Below, in pieces: positions 43,695-52,039 of a DNA stretch of 64,000 bases. The notes under the pieces were generated by a model. That model had not been told where the DNA came from. It saw nothing but the letters and a program-made list of their open reading frames with translations, and did no database searches. The position numbers were made by a program, and so were the translations under genes. Source of the DNA: Phycisphaerae bacterium (GTDB lineage: Bacteria; Planctomycetota; Phycisphaerae; UBA1845); assembly GCA_022072505.1 (NCBI GenBank), contig JAJVHU010000043.1:1-64000 (forward strand), read 5' to 3'. Position 1 is the stretch's first letter. Each line of letters opens with the position of its first letter.

Positions 43695-45178
43695 CTCAGC
43701 AGGTTTCTGACGGCGTGGCCGGCGTGGGGTCCAGCCCGAGCCAGGCAGGTCAGAGACCTGCCCCACCGGTGAATCAGGCAGGTCAGAGTTCTGCTCCACC
43801 GGTGAATCAGGCAGGTCAGAGTTCTGCTCCACCGGTGAATCAGGCAGGTCAGAGTTCTGCCTCACCGGTGAATCAGGCAGGTCAGAGACCTGCCCCACCG
43901 GCGGATCAGGCAGGTCAGAGACCTGCCCTACCGGTGGGCTCCGAGCCGGGCGTCGGGGTGCGCGTGCGCGGGTGGTTGTTGCGGTGGATTCTGCGCGGAG
44001 CGCTGCTCGTGTACCTGGCGAGCATCCGGGCGCTCAGTCGGGTGGTACGGCGCAAGGCGCGCGTTGACGGTCGGGTGCGCGTGCTGGTGACGGGCAAATT
44101 TCCGTCGAACACGTGGGTGGGGGCGTTCCTGCGTCCGATGGCGGCGGTCGGGCAATGCGAGGGGGTCTGGGCGGTGTCGGCGTACCCGATCCCCGAGCCG
44201 CCGGGCGTTCACGCGGTGTACGCGCCGCGCTGGCTGACGCGGGTGTGCGGGCAGGCCGCGGCACGGCTGCTGATGATGACGTGGTTGGCGCTGCGGTTGC
44301 GTCCGGACGTGATCGGGGGGTTTCACCTGCTGATCAACGGACTTGCGGCGGGGTTTCTGGCGCGGTTGGCGGGCGCGCGCGCGTTTTACGTGTCGGTGGG
44401 GGGACCGACGGATTGCGTGGACGGGGGTCTGCACGGGGAGAACGCGGTGTTCCGGCGGATCGTGCGTCCGGACGGGGTGATCGAGCGTCGCCTGCTTTCG
44501 GCGATCGGGCGGTTTGACGCGGTGGTGACGATGGGGGCGAAGGCGGCGGAGTTCTACCGGGGACGGGGGCTTGCGGACGTTTTTCACGTGATTCCCGGGG
44601 CGATCGACGCGGCGCGTTTTTCTCCCGGGTCGGCGGCGAAGGAGTTCGATCTGATCCTGGTGGGGCGGCTGGTCGAGGTGAAGCGGATCGACGTTTTCCT
44701 TGAGGCGGTGCGCCTGGCGTCGCAAAACCGGCCGACGTTGACGGCGGTTGTGGTGGGCGACGGTCCGCTTCGGGCGTCGCTTCAGGAGCGAGCGGAAGCG
44801 CTGGGGTTGGCGGACCGGGTGCGCTTTGCGGGTCAGCAGTCGGCGGTGGAGGACTGGTACCGTCGTTCGCGCGTGTTCGTGTTGACGTCGGATTCCGAGG
44901 GTTTGTCGCTGGCGATGCTGGAGGCGATGGCGTGCGGGCTTCCGGTCGTCGTGTCGGATGTGGGCGATCTGGGCGACATGGTCGAGGGCGGGGTGACGGG
45001 GGAGTTGGTTCCGCGGCGGGACGTCGGGGCGTTCGCGGGCGCTTTCGTGAGCGTGCTCTCGGATGAGCGGCGCTGGCGGAGCATGTCGGAGGCGGCGCGG
45101 TCGCTGGCGCAGCGCGCAACCGTCGAGGCGTCGACGCCGCGGTGGGAGAAGGTCATCTGCGGGAGCGGAGAACGTTGA
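43667..45178 (+). CDS. Glycosyltransferase family 4 with repeat-derived N-terminus
   Basis: A GT4 transferase, 503 residues if read from 43667. VRVLVTGKFPSNTWVGAFLRPMAAV opens the fold, and FDLILVGRLVEVKRIDVFLEAV and SRVFVLTSDSEGLSLAMLEAMACGLPVVVSDVGD mark the donor domain. The first 90 residues are six copies of an 11-residue unit (NQAGQSSAPPV) encoded by a 33-bp hairpin array, which also has an open frame on the other strand. The true start may thus be GTG at 43715 or, more likely, GTG at 43934, which would give 414 residues and leave the array outside the gene. A TTG start of the next gene overlaps the stop. Confidence 0.78.
   Translation: MGAAAISDVTQQVSDGVAGVGSSPSQAGQRPAPPVNQAGQSSAPPVNQAGQSSAPPVNQAGQSSASPVNQAGQRPAPPADQAGQRPALPVGSEPGVGVRVRGWLLRWILRGALLVYLASIRALSRVVRRKARVDGRVRVLVTGKFPSNTWVGAFLRPMAAVGQCEGVWAVSAYPIPEPPGVHAVYAPRWLTRVCGQAAARLLMMTWLALRLRPDVIGGFHLLINGLAAGFLARLAGARAFYVSVGGPTDCVDGGLHGENAVFRRIVRPDGVIERRLLSAIGRFDAVVTMGAKAAEFYRGRGLADVFHVIPGAIDAARFSPGSAAKEFDLILVGRLVEVKRIDVFLEAVRLASQNRPTLTAVVVGDGPLRASLQERAEALGLADRVRFAGQQSAVEDWYRRSRVFVLTSDSEGLSLAMLEAMACGLPVVVSDVGDLGDMVEGGVTGELVPRRDVGAFAGAFVSVLSDERRWRSMSEAARSLAQRATVEASTPRWEKVICGSGER
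43742..43939. repeat. 33-bp tandem hairpin array x6
   Basis: Six exact-length units starting at 43742, 43775, 43808, 43841, 43874 and 43907. Each has GGCAGGTC-AGA-GACCTGCC or a variant with GTTCTG, an 8-bp stem with a 3-base loop. Units 2-4 share the variant, showing local copying. Confidence 0.9.
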
Positions 45179-45975
45179 GGGCGCCAACGAACGTTACCGC
45201 AGGAGCGGGGGAAACCGGCGAACGCACATCGGCGGCGGCGGCGGCGCGCTGCCGCGCGCTGCGTGACCGGATGTATCCGAAAGAGACGCGGCCGCACCAG
45301 ATTCTCACGCGGCGCGTGCTTGAAGCGGCGAGGAAGGACGCGGCGATCCTGGATTGCGGGTGCGGCCGGGACGCGGGGTGGCTGAAGCGGCTCGCGCCGT
45401 CGTTCGGGTTCGCGGCGGGGTTCGACTTCGAGATCGACCCGGCGGCTTCGGATGCGTTGACGCCGCTGGTTCAGGCGGACGCGCATGCCGCGCCGTTGCG
45501 TGACGCGTCGGTGGACGTGATCGTGACGAAGAACACGGTGGAGCATTTTGCGGATCCGGCGGCGGTGTACCGCGAGTTTCACCGGGTGCTGCGGCCGGAC
45601 GGGCGTTTGTTCGTTCTGACGGTGAATCAGTGGTTCCCGCCGATCCTCGCGGCGCGGTGGATGCCGCACTCCCTGCGTCAGAGGATCAATGCGCGGGCGA
45701 CGGACTCGGCGCCTGAGGACACGTTTCCGGCGTACTACCGGGCGAACACGATGTCGGCGCTGACGGCGCTGGGGCGCGAGGCGGGCTTCGTGGTCGAGGG
45801 GCTGGAGTACCTGTCGAATCATCCGGAGTATTTCATGTTTTCGCCGACGGCGTACCGCTGCTGGGCGGTGATCGAGCGGGCGCTGCTGCGTCGGCGGATG
45901 TTCGCCGGGCTTCGACATTTCATGCTGGCCACGTACCGCAAACCCGGGACCGGGGCGTCGGGAAGCGGAACATGA
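45175..45975 (+). CDS. SAM-dependent methyltransferase (type 11)
   Basis: A 266-residue class I methyltransferase: ILDCGCGRDAGWLKRLAPSFGFAAGFDFEIDP is the SAM-binding motif, then VDVIVTKNTVEHFADPAAVYREFHRVLRPDGRLFVLTV. TTG at 45175 is preferred because GGGAGCGGAG precedes it and it overlaps the upstream stop by 4 bases. Likely modifies a sugar or a lipid-linked unit of the polysaccharide. It overlaps the CapK-like gene by 4 bases. Confidence 0.78.
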   Translation: MRAPTNVTAGAGETGERTSAAAAARCRALRDRMYPKETRPHQILTRRVLEAARKDAAILDCGCGRDAGWLKRLAPSFGFAAGFDFEIDPAASDALTPLVQADAHAAPLRDASVDVIVTKNTVEHFADPAAVYREFHRVLRPDGRLFVLTVNQWFPPILAARWMPHSLRQRINARATDSAPEDTFPAYYRANTMSALTALGREAGFVVEGLEYLSNHPEYFMFSPTAYRCWAVIERALLRRRMFAGLRHFMLATYRKPGTGASGSGT

Positions 45976-47417
45976 AGCGGGCGTGGTCGCGGAAGAACCT
46001 CTGGGAGCGATCGCCGCGATGGGCGAAGCGCGTCGTGGGCGCGGGACTGAGCGCGGTCCCGCTGTCGTGGATCCTCGGGCGCCGGTTCCGGGAGCGGTAT
46101 CGTTTCGTCCTGTCGGCGCAGCGCTGGCCGGCCGATCGCGTGCGCGCCTACCAGGTGGAGGAGCTCAAGCGGATTCTCCTCCTCGCCTACGAGCGGACGG
46201 CGTACTACCGGCGGACGTTTGATGAAGCCGGTTTCGATCCGCAGGGACTGCGCGAGCCGGAAGACCTGCGCCGTCTTCCGACGATCGGCCGGGCGACGTT
46301 GACGGATCATCTTCCTGAGATGCTCACCTGCGACGCGGGATCGCCGGGCGTGGATTACGTGACGACGGGGGGAACGAGCGGGTCGCCGCTGGCGTTTTAC
46401 ATCGGAGCGGGACGGTCGAGTCTCGAATACGCGCATCTGACGGCGGCGTGGTCTCGGGTGGGTTTCTCGCCGGGAGACACGCTGGCGGTGTTCCGCGGGC
46501 GGGTCGTCGGGGAGGACGGGGAGGGGCTGCGGCATGAGCACGACCCGCTGCTTCGTCAGCATTATTACAGCGCTTTTCACCTGACGGATGAGATGATGGC
46601 GCGGTACGTGGAGCACGTTCGCGGGATCGGTCCGTGCTTTCTGCACGTCTACCCGTCGTCGGCGGACGCCCTGGCGCGGTTCATCCGGCGCAGCGGCGTG
46701 CGTCCGCCTGAGAATATCCGGGGAATCCTGGCGGAATCCGAGATTGTGTATCCCGAGCAGCGGCGCCTGTCGGAGGAGGTGTTTCAATGCCGCTACTTCT
46801 CGTGCTACGGTCACACGGAGAAACTCGTGCTCGCGGCGGAGTGCGAGCACTCGACCGACGATCACGTGGACCCGCTTTACGGTTACGCGGAACTGCTTGA
46901 CGAAGCGGGCCGGCCGATAACGGAGGAGGGGCGGCGCGGCGAGATCGTGGGGACGGGGTACATCAACACGGTCGCGCCCTTCATCCGATATCGCACGGGG
47001 GATCTGGCGGAGTTCGCGGGGGAGGGCTGCGCGGCGTGCGGGCGGGCGCATTTGCGTCTGCGTGGGATCGCGGGACACCGGACGCAGGAGATGCTGATCG
47101 CGTCGGATGGGTCGGCGATCGCGTGGACGGCGGTGAACATGCACGATGACACGTTCGACCGGGTGCGTCGGTTTCAGTTTCACCAGCGGCGTCCGGGAGA
47201 GGCGGTGCTGCGGATTGTTCCTGCGGCGGGGTTCGGACCGGCTGATCTGCGGCGGATCCGGGAGCATCTCGGGCGGAAGCTTGACGGGCGTTTGACGATC
47301 GAGGCTGAGGTTTGTGAGGATATTCCGCTCACGGCGCGTGGGAAAGCCACGTACGTCGTCGCGGACTTTGAAGCAACCGGCACATGCGCGTCTACGCACT
47401 CTACGTCTTCACACTGA
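45972..47417 (+). CDS. CapK/PaaK-like adenylate-forming enzyme
   Basis: A 481-residue member of the phenylacetate-CoA-ligase-like family found in capsule loci. VTTGGTSGSPLAFYIG is the nucleotide-binding loop, FSCYGHTEKLVLAAECE and FIRYRTGDLAEF are the later core motifs, and CAACGRAHLRLRGIAGHRTQEML is the start of the mobile C-terminal domain. It probably activates a carboxylic acid for attachment to the polysaccharide; acyl acceptor unknown. It starts at an ATGA overlap and its end overlaps the next gene by 34 bases. Confidence 0.82.
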   Translation: MKRAWSRKNLWERSPRWAKRVVGAGLSAVPLSWILGRRFRERYRFVLSAQRWPADRVRAYQVEELKRILLLAYERTAYYRRTFDEAGFDPQGLREPEDLRRLPTIGRATLTDHLPEMLTCDAGSPGVDYVTTGGTSGSPLAFYIGAGRSSLEYAHLTAAWSRVGFSPGDTLAVFRGRVVGEDGEGLRHEHDPLLRQHYYSAFHLTDEMMARYVEHVRGIGPCFLHVYPSSADALARFIRRSGVRPPENIRGILAESEIVYPEQRRLSEEVFQCRYFSCYGHTEKLVLAAECEHSTDDHVDPLYGYAELLDEAGRPITEEGRRGEIVGTGYINTVAPFIRYRTGDLAEFAGEGCAACGRAHLRLRGIAGHRTQEMLIASDGSAIAWTAVNMHDDTFDRVRRFQFHQRRPGEAVLRIVPAAGFGPADLRRIREHLGRKLDGRLTIEAEVCEDIPLTARGKATYVVADFEATGTCASTHSTSSH

Positions 47418-48784
47418 TTCTGATGGGCGCGTCGATGCGCGACTGGTTCATCGGCGCCTGCGGACTGCTTTTGACCAGCCTGATCCTCGAGCACCCGGAT
47501 TATCCGAACTCGATGATGGGGGTCAGCGGCGTCAACCCGTGGAACATCCTCTTCATCTGGGTGGTGGTGCTGTGGATGACGCAGCGTCCTCACGAACCGT
47601 CGGGACCGCCGATGTCTCGCGCGGCGCGTTTTCTGGTGGGCGGATACGTGATTTCGCTGACGGTCGCGGTGGCGATGGGGGTTGCCGGCGCGTGGGGCGG
47701 AAGCGGGAAAGGCATGACGGTCGGATCGCTGGTGATGGATTACTTCCTGAACCCGATGAAGATCATCGTGCTCGGATACCTGATCTTCGACGGGGCGAAG
47801 ACGCCGGGGCGGCAGGTGGCGACGATGATGTGCGTGGTCGCCAGCGCCCTGGTGACGTCAACTCTGGCGTTGAAGTACCGGCTGGCGACGGGTCTGAGCG
47901 GTGATTTCATGCGGGGTCGGCAGCGGCTGGGCAACGAAGTGGGGCTTCACGCCAACCAGATGGCGTGGGTGCTGGCGGGGACGTTCTGGGGACTTCTGGC
48001 GATGGCGGGGTTGTGGAAGCGGCGGTCGATGCGCTGGGCGACGGCGGCGGCGGCGGCGCTGCCGGGTCTGGCGACGCTGGTCGTGCAATCCCGCGCGGGC
48101 TACCTTGCGCTGGGTGCGACGGGACTGATGATGGGGGTGGTCCGGTGGCGGAAGCTGCTGATTCTGCTGCCTGCCGGGGCGATCGGGGTGCTGCTGGTGG
48201 TTCCGTCGGTGGCCGACCGGATCATGATGGGGGTGGATCGGGCCAGCTCGCCGATGGGGCAAACGCAGTATGACCTGGAGGTGATCACCGCGGGCCGGAC
48301 GGACGTGTTGTGGCCCCCGGTGATCGACGTCATCCTTCAATCGCCGCTGATCGGGCACGGGCGGGTGTCGATCCTGCGGACCTCGGCGCGGAGTCGGATC
48401 GAGGCGGCGATCGGAGTGTGCCCGACGCACCCGCACAATGCCGTGCTGGAGGTTCTATCCGACTCGGGGTTGCTCGGCGGGGGGCTGATTTTCGCGTTTT
48501 ACGCGGGTTTCGTGCTGGTTTCGGTCCGGTTGTTCCGGCAAAGGCATTCGCCGCTGGCGACGGCCGTGGGGGGGTTGGCGCTGGCGCTGGTGACGGCGCG
48601 GCTGGTGACGGGGGTGTCCGGGCACAGTTACTACCCGATCCGCTCGATGTTCGGGTTGTTTGCGCTGGGGGGGTTGGCGCTGCGGGTGGCGACGAACGCG
48701 GCGGCGGCGCGGTTCCGCGCGGCGACGGCGGCGGGTTCCGCCCCGGCGGGGTTTCTGAGTCTTGCCCCGCCGCGTCCGGCGTAA
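47384..48784 (+). CDS. O-antigen ligase/polymerase (Wzy-like) membrane protein
   Basis: A 466-residue protein with about ten to twelve membrane helices and the large extracytoplasmic loop of the Wzy_C/O-antigen-ligase family (GRTDVLWPPVIDVILQSPLIGHGRVSI...VCPTHPHNAVLEVLSDSGLLGG), with the conserved H-N pair. It would polymerise or ligate repeat units at the periplasmic face. It overlaps CapK by 34 bases and closes the polysaccharide locus. Confidence 0.83.
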   Translation: MRVYALYVFTLILMGASMRDWFIGACGLLLTSLILEHPDYPNSMMGVSGVNPWNILFIWVVVLWMTQRPHEPSGPPMSRAARFLVGGYVISLTVAVAMGVAGAWGGSGKGMTVGSLVMDYFLNPMKIIVLGYLIFDGAKTPGRQVATMMCVVASALVTSTLALKYRLATGLSGDFMRGRQRLGNEVGLHANQMAWVLAGTFWGLLAMAGLWKRRSMRWATAAAAALPGLATLVVQSRAGYLALGATGLMMGVVRWRKLLILLPAGAIGVLLVVPSVADRIMMGVDRASSPMGQTQYDLEVITAGRTDVLWPPVIDVILQSPLIGHGRVSILRTSARSRIEAAIGVCPTHPHNAVLEVLSDSGLLGGGLIFAFYAGFVLVSVRLFRQRHSPLATAVGGLALALVTARLVTGVSGHSYYPIRSMFGLFALGGLALRVATNAAAARFRAATAAGSAPAGFLSLAPPRPA

Positions 48785-48867
48785 GCGGCGGTCCGCCGTG
48801 GCGGGAGGTCTGTCGGCGGCGTCTTGCCTCCGCACGGAAAAAAATCCTGCAAAACTCCGCAGAAAAC

Positions 48868-48896
48868 CTTTTCTTTTCCCAGCGCCCTGATATAAC
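48868..48896 (+). promoter_or_regulatory. Weak candidate promoter for the HU gene
   Basis: TATAAC at 48891-48896 is a fair -10 box; the region upstream is T-rich (CTTTTCTTTTCCC) without a good -35. The 260-base gap 48785-49045 otherwise holds no gene. Confidence 0.3.
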
Positions 48897-49045
48897 ACGC
48901 GCGTCGGCGCCGCAGTCGGCGTCCGCCGGAGGAGCCGTCCGGGGACTGCGAAGCGCCGTAAAAGCCACGGCAAGTGGGTGCGCGGGCGAAGGTGGACGCG
49001 ATCGCCGGCGATCGTAATTGTGGAGTCAGAAAGGAGTCTTCAAGC

Positions 49046-49384
49046 ATGGCGAAGAAGGCAGGCAACGGCAAGAGCGGTGGCCGCAAGTCCCGCACGAAGA
49101 GCGAGGTTTACAGCGGGCTGGCGGAGAAGGCCGGCGTGACGAAGAAGCAGATCGCGGCGGTGTTCGACGAGATCGGCGTGATGATCAAGCGCGATCTGGG
49201 CAAGTCCGGACCCGGGCAGTTCGTGATCCCCGGGCTGGTGAAGGTGCGCGTGGTGCGCAAGCCGGCGACGAAGGCGCGCGAGGGCATCAACCCGTTTACG
49301 GGCGAGAAGCAACTGTTCAAGGCGAAACCGGCGCGCAACGTCGTGAAGGCGTCGGCGGTGAAGGCGCTGAAGGATCTGGTGTGA
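49046..49384 (+). CDS. HU/IHF-family DNA-binding protein with basic N-terminal tail
   Basis: A 112-residue histone-like protein. After a Lys-rich tail (MAKKAGNGKSGGRKSRTKSEV) comes the dimerising HU fold: YSGLAEKAGVTKKQIAAVFDEIGVMIKRDL, then the DNA-binding arm with IPGLVKVRVVRKPATKAREGINPFTGE, and FKAKPARNVVKASAVKALKDLV. Most HU proteins have about 90 residues; the tail is an extension common in planctomycetes. AAAGGAG lies 10 bases before the ATG. A strong terminator follows at 49425. Confidence 0.9.
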   Translation: MAKKAGNGKSGGRKSRTKSEVYSGLAEKAGVTKKQIAAVFDEIGVMIKRDLGKSGPGQFVIPGLVKVRVVRKPATKAREGINPFTGEKQLFKAKPARNVVKASAVKALKDLV

Positions 49385-49424
49385 CGCGCCACCGGCGCTG
49401 ACCGCGCCACCCGGCGCGCGTCCC

Positions 49425-49491
49425 GCGCCGCGGACGACGGATCGATCGCGCTTGCCCGCGCGAATCCGGCGTCCGCGGCGCGTTTTTTTTT
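49425..49491 (+). terminator. Rho-independent terminator after the HU gene
   Basis: GCGCCGCGGACG at 49425-49436 pairs perfectly with CGTCCGCGGCGC at 49470-49481, and nine T residues follow at 49483-49491. The loop is 33 bases and partly self-complementary. Confidence 0.85.
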
Positions 49492-49557
49492 CGGCGCGTC
49501 GGGAAAACGCGGAATGAAGTTTTTTCCTGAGCCGTCGCGTCCGCCCGGGATGAGGCG

Positions 49558-49729
49558 TCGCGCGGGCTGAAGCCGCGCGGCTCGGTTGCGCAGTCGCGCG
49601 GGCTGAAGCCGCGCGGCTCGGTTGTGCAGTCGCGCGGGCTGAAGCCGCGCGGCTCGGTTGCGCAGTCGCGCGGGCTGAAGCCGCGCGGCTCGGTTGTGCA
49701 GTCGCGCGGGCTGAAGCCGCGCGGCTCGG
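49558..49729. repeat. 36-bp tandem array x5 (GCGCGGGCTGAAGCCGCGCGGCTCGG)
   Basis: Units start at 49558, 49594, 49630, 49666 and 49702. Linkers alternate between GTTGCGCAG and GTTGTGCAG, suggesting that a 72-bp double unit was copied. It lies between the convergent HU and UvrD genes. Related palindromic units occur at 57.1 and 59.7 kb. Confidence 0.9.
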
Positions 49730-49746
49730 CGATGCGGCGAGACGTT

Positions 49747-51897
49747 TCAAGTCCAGAGCTTGCGCAGCTCGGCGCGCGGATCGGGGCGCGGGCCGGGACT
49801 TGCGCCGGCGTCCGGTCGCGCCGCCGCGACCTCGGTGAGGCGGCGACGGACGCCTTTCGTGAGGAACCGGCTGAGCTTGGCGAAGCTGTGTCCCTGTCCG
49901 AACCGGTACTTCGCGAAATGATAGCGCAAGGGGAAATACAGGTAGAGGAAGTCCTTCGCCCGGGTCAGCGCGACATAAAGCAGGCGGCGTTCCTCGTCGA
50001 GGCTCTCGGTGTTTCCGGTGGACAGGTCGGACGGGATCATGCCGTCGGCGACGTGCAGCACGTGGACGATGTCCCACTCACAGCCCTTCGCGGAGTGAAT
50101 TGTGCTGAGGATGAGGTAATCCTCTTCGAGCGACGGATCGCCGGCCAGATCTGACGCCGAGGTCGGCGGGTCGAGAGTCAGATCGGCGATGAACGCCTGC
50201 CGCGCGGCGTAGCCCGATGCGATGTGCTGAAGCTGCTCGATGTCGCGCAGCCGGACCGCGGCGTTTTCGTAGTTCCGCTCGCACAGGGGCTCGTAGAAGC
50301 GGCGGAGGAGCTCGACCTGCGATGCGACCGGAAGGGGCTGCGGATCGGCGGCGGGCGCTTCAGCCGCGGTTTCGATGTCGGCGGGCGGCTTGCGCGACCT
50401 TGCTCGCTTTTTTGCGAGCGCCTCGACGGGGCGGCGCCCGGAGCACATTTCGAGCGTGCGACGCAGGTGATCGAACGCCGGCGCGGCGGCCGTCGGGACA
50501 CGGACGCGCTCCCCGAAAAGCCGGGCGAGCGGGCTGCCTTCAAAGGCCTCCTGCGGGACCATCGCGGTCCGGGGCGCCGGGCGCGTCGCGCCGAGTTCAT
50601 CCATCACGCGGCGGGCGGAGCGGACGCCGACGCCGGGCAGAAGCATCAACACGCGCAGCCACGCCAGCACGTCGAAGGGGTTCTCGAGCACGCGGAGCAT
50701 CGCGAGGAGATCCTTGATGTGCGCGGTTTCGATGAAGCGCAGCCCCCCGTATTTGTGAAACGGAATCTTGCGCCGCGCGAGCAGGACTTCGAGTTCGGCC
50801 GAGTGATGACCGGCGCGGAAGAGGACCGCCTGATGGCGCAGCGGGACGCCTTCCTCAAGGTGGGCGAGCGTTCGCCGCAGGACGGCGTCGCCCTGATCCG
50901 ACTCGTCGTCGCAGTAGACCAGGGCGGGGCGGTGGTCGGCGGTGCGCGTCGAGCGGAGTTCCTTGGTGTAGCGTTCCTTCGCCTGCTCCATCACGGCGTT
51001 GGACACGTCGAGGATCGGCTGGACGGAGCGGTAGTTGCGTTCGAGCGTGACGATCGCCGCGCCGGGGAACTGCTTCGGGAAGTCGAGGATGTTGCGGACG
51101 GTGGCGGCGCGGAAGGCGTAGATCGACTGCGCGTCGTCGCCGACGACCATCACGTTGGGGTTGCGCCGCCTCATGCCCTGAAGGATCTCCGCCTGAAGGA
51201 GGTTGGTGTCCTGATACTCATCCACGAGGACGTGCTCGAAGCGATCGCCGAGAGGGTCGGCGACGAGGTCATCGCGGGTGAGGGCGTTCCAGAAGATCAG
51301 CAGGTCGTCGTAATCGAGGACGATCTGCTCGCGCTTGCGGTCCTGATAGGCGTTGAAGATGCGGGACAGGTTTTCCGCGTAATCCTCGCACCAGGGAAAC
51401 GCGGTCTTGAGCGTGTCCGCCAGCCCGGTGCGGGCGTTGACCATCCGGGAGTAGATCGAGACGAGCGTCTCCTTCCGGGGGAAGCGGCGGTCGCCGGATG
51501 CGAGTCCGAGGTCATCGCGGATCATGTTCATCAGTTCGGCGGCGTCGGCGGGGTCCATCACGGTGAAATCGGGGGACAGGTCGAGCGTCCGACCGTACTG
51601 GCGCAACAGGCGGTTGGCGACGGCGTGAAACGTTCCGCCCCAGACCCGGGCGGCGCAGGAAGGATCGACGAGGTCGGCGGCGCGGCGGATCATTTCGGCG
51701 GCGGCGCGGCGGGTGAAGGTCAGCAGCAGGATCCGGTCCGGGTTCACGCCGCGTGCGATCAGATGCGCGACGCGGCAGGCGAGGGTGCGGGTTTTTCCGG
51801 TGCCCGCGCCGGCGATGACCAGCAGCGGCCCGTTGCCGAAGGTAACGGCGCGGCGTTGCTCGGGATTCAGGTCGTCCAGCCAGTCGGATGCGGTCAT
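49747..51897 (-). CDS. uvrD: UvrD/PcrA-type ATP-dependent DNA helicase
   Basis: A 716-residue superfamily 1A 3'-5' helicase. Motif Q LNPEQRRAV, Walker A AGAGTGKT at 29-36, motif Ia LLLTFTRRAAAEM, Walker B FEHVLVDEYQDTN, motif III VVGDDAQSIYAFR, motif IV LERNYRS, motif V DQGDAV-region and STIHSAKGCEWDIVHVLHV, and motif VI ESLDEERRLLYVALTRAKDFLYL are all present. Works in nucleotide-excision and mismatch repair and in clearing proteins from DNA. The C-terminal end carries a short basic tail. Convergent to HU and divergent from lipA. Confidence 0.93.
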   Translation of the reverse strand: MTASDWLDDLNPEQRRAVTFGNGPLLVIAGAGTGKTRTLACRVAHLIARGVNPDRILLLTFTRRAAAEMIRRAADLVDPSCAARVWGGTFHAVANRLLRQYGRTLDLSPDFTVMDPADAAELMNMIRDDLGLASGDRRFPRKETLVSIYSRMVNARTGLADTLKTAFPWCEDYAENLSRIFNAYQDRKREQIVLDYDDLLIFWNALTRDDLVADPLGDRFEHVLVDEYQDTNLLQAEILQGMRRRNPNVMVVGDDAQSIYAFRAATVRNILDFPKQFPGAAIVTLERNYRSVQPILDVSNAVMEQAKERYTKELRSTRTADHRPALVYCDDESDQGDAVLRRTLAHLEEGVPLRHQAVLFRAGHHSAELEVLLARRKIPFHKYGGLRFIETAHIKDLLAMLRVLENPFDVLAWLRVLMLLPGVGVRSARRVMDELGATRPAPRTAMVPQEAFEGSPLARLFGERVRVPTAAAPAFDHLRRTLEMCSGRRPVEALAKKRARSRKPPADIETAAEAPAADPQPLPVASQVELLRRFYEPLCERNYENAAVRLRDIEQLQHIASGYAARQAFIADLTLDPPTSASDLAGDPSLEEDYLILSTIHSAKGCEWDIVHVLHVADGMIPSDLSTGNTESLDEERRLLYVALTRAKDFLYLYFPLRYHFAKYRFGQGHSFAKLSRFLTKGVRRRLTEVAAARPDAGASPGPRPDPRAELRKLWT

Positions 51898-52039
51898 CGG
51901 TTGCCGGGATTGAATCGTCGCCGCCGTAGCGGGTCAATTACGGGCGCGCGGAGCGTCGGCTGACATCGTTGCGCCCCGTCGCTAGAATCGCTGCCCCGGT
52001 GTTGGACGGAGGCGCCGGGACGGGGTTTCGGGGTCGCGG

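Noticed and set aside
43515..43898. Minus-strand frame with QNSDLPDSPVE repeats
   Set aside because: It is the reverse reading of the 33-bp hairpin array; the repeated peptide has no independent support.
43742..43939. Possible CRISPR array because of 33-bp periodic palindromes
   Set aside because: There are no variable spacers; units are contiguous copies.
49558..49729. Possible CRISPR array because of regular 36-bp spacing
   Set aside because: The whole 36-bp unit is repeated with no unique spacers, and no cas gene is near.
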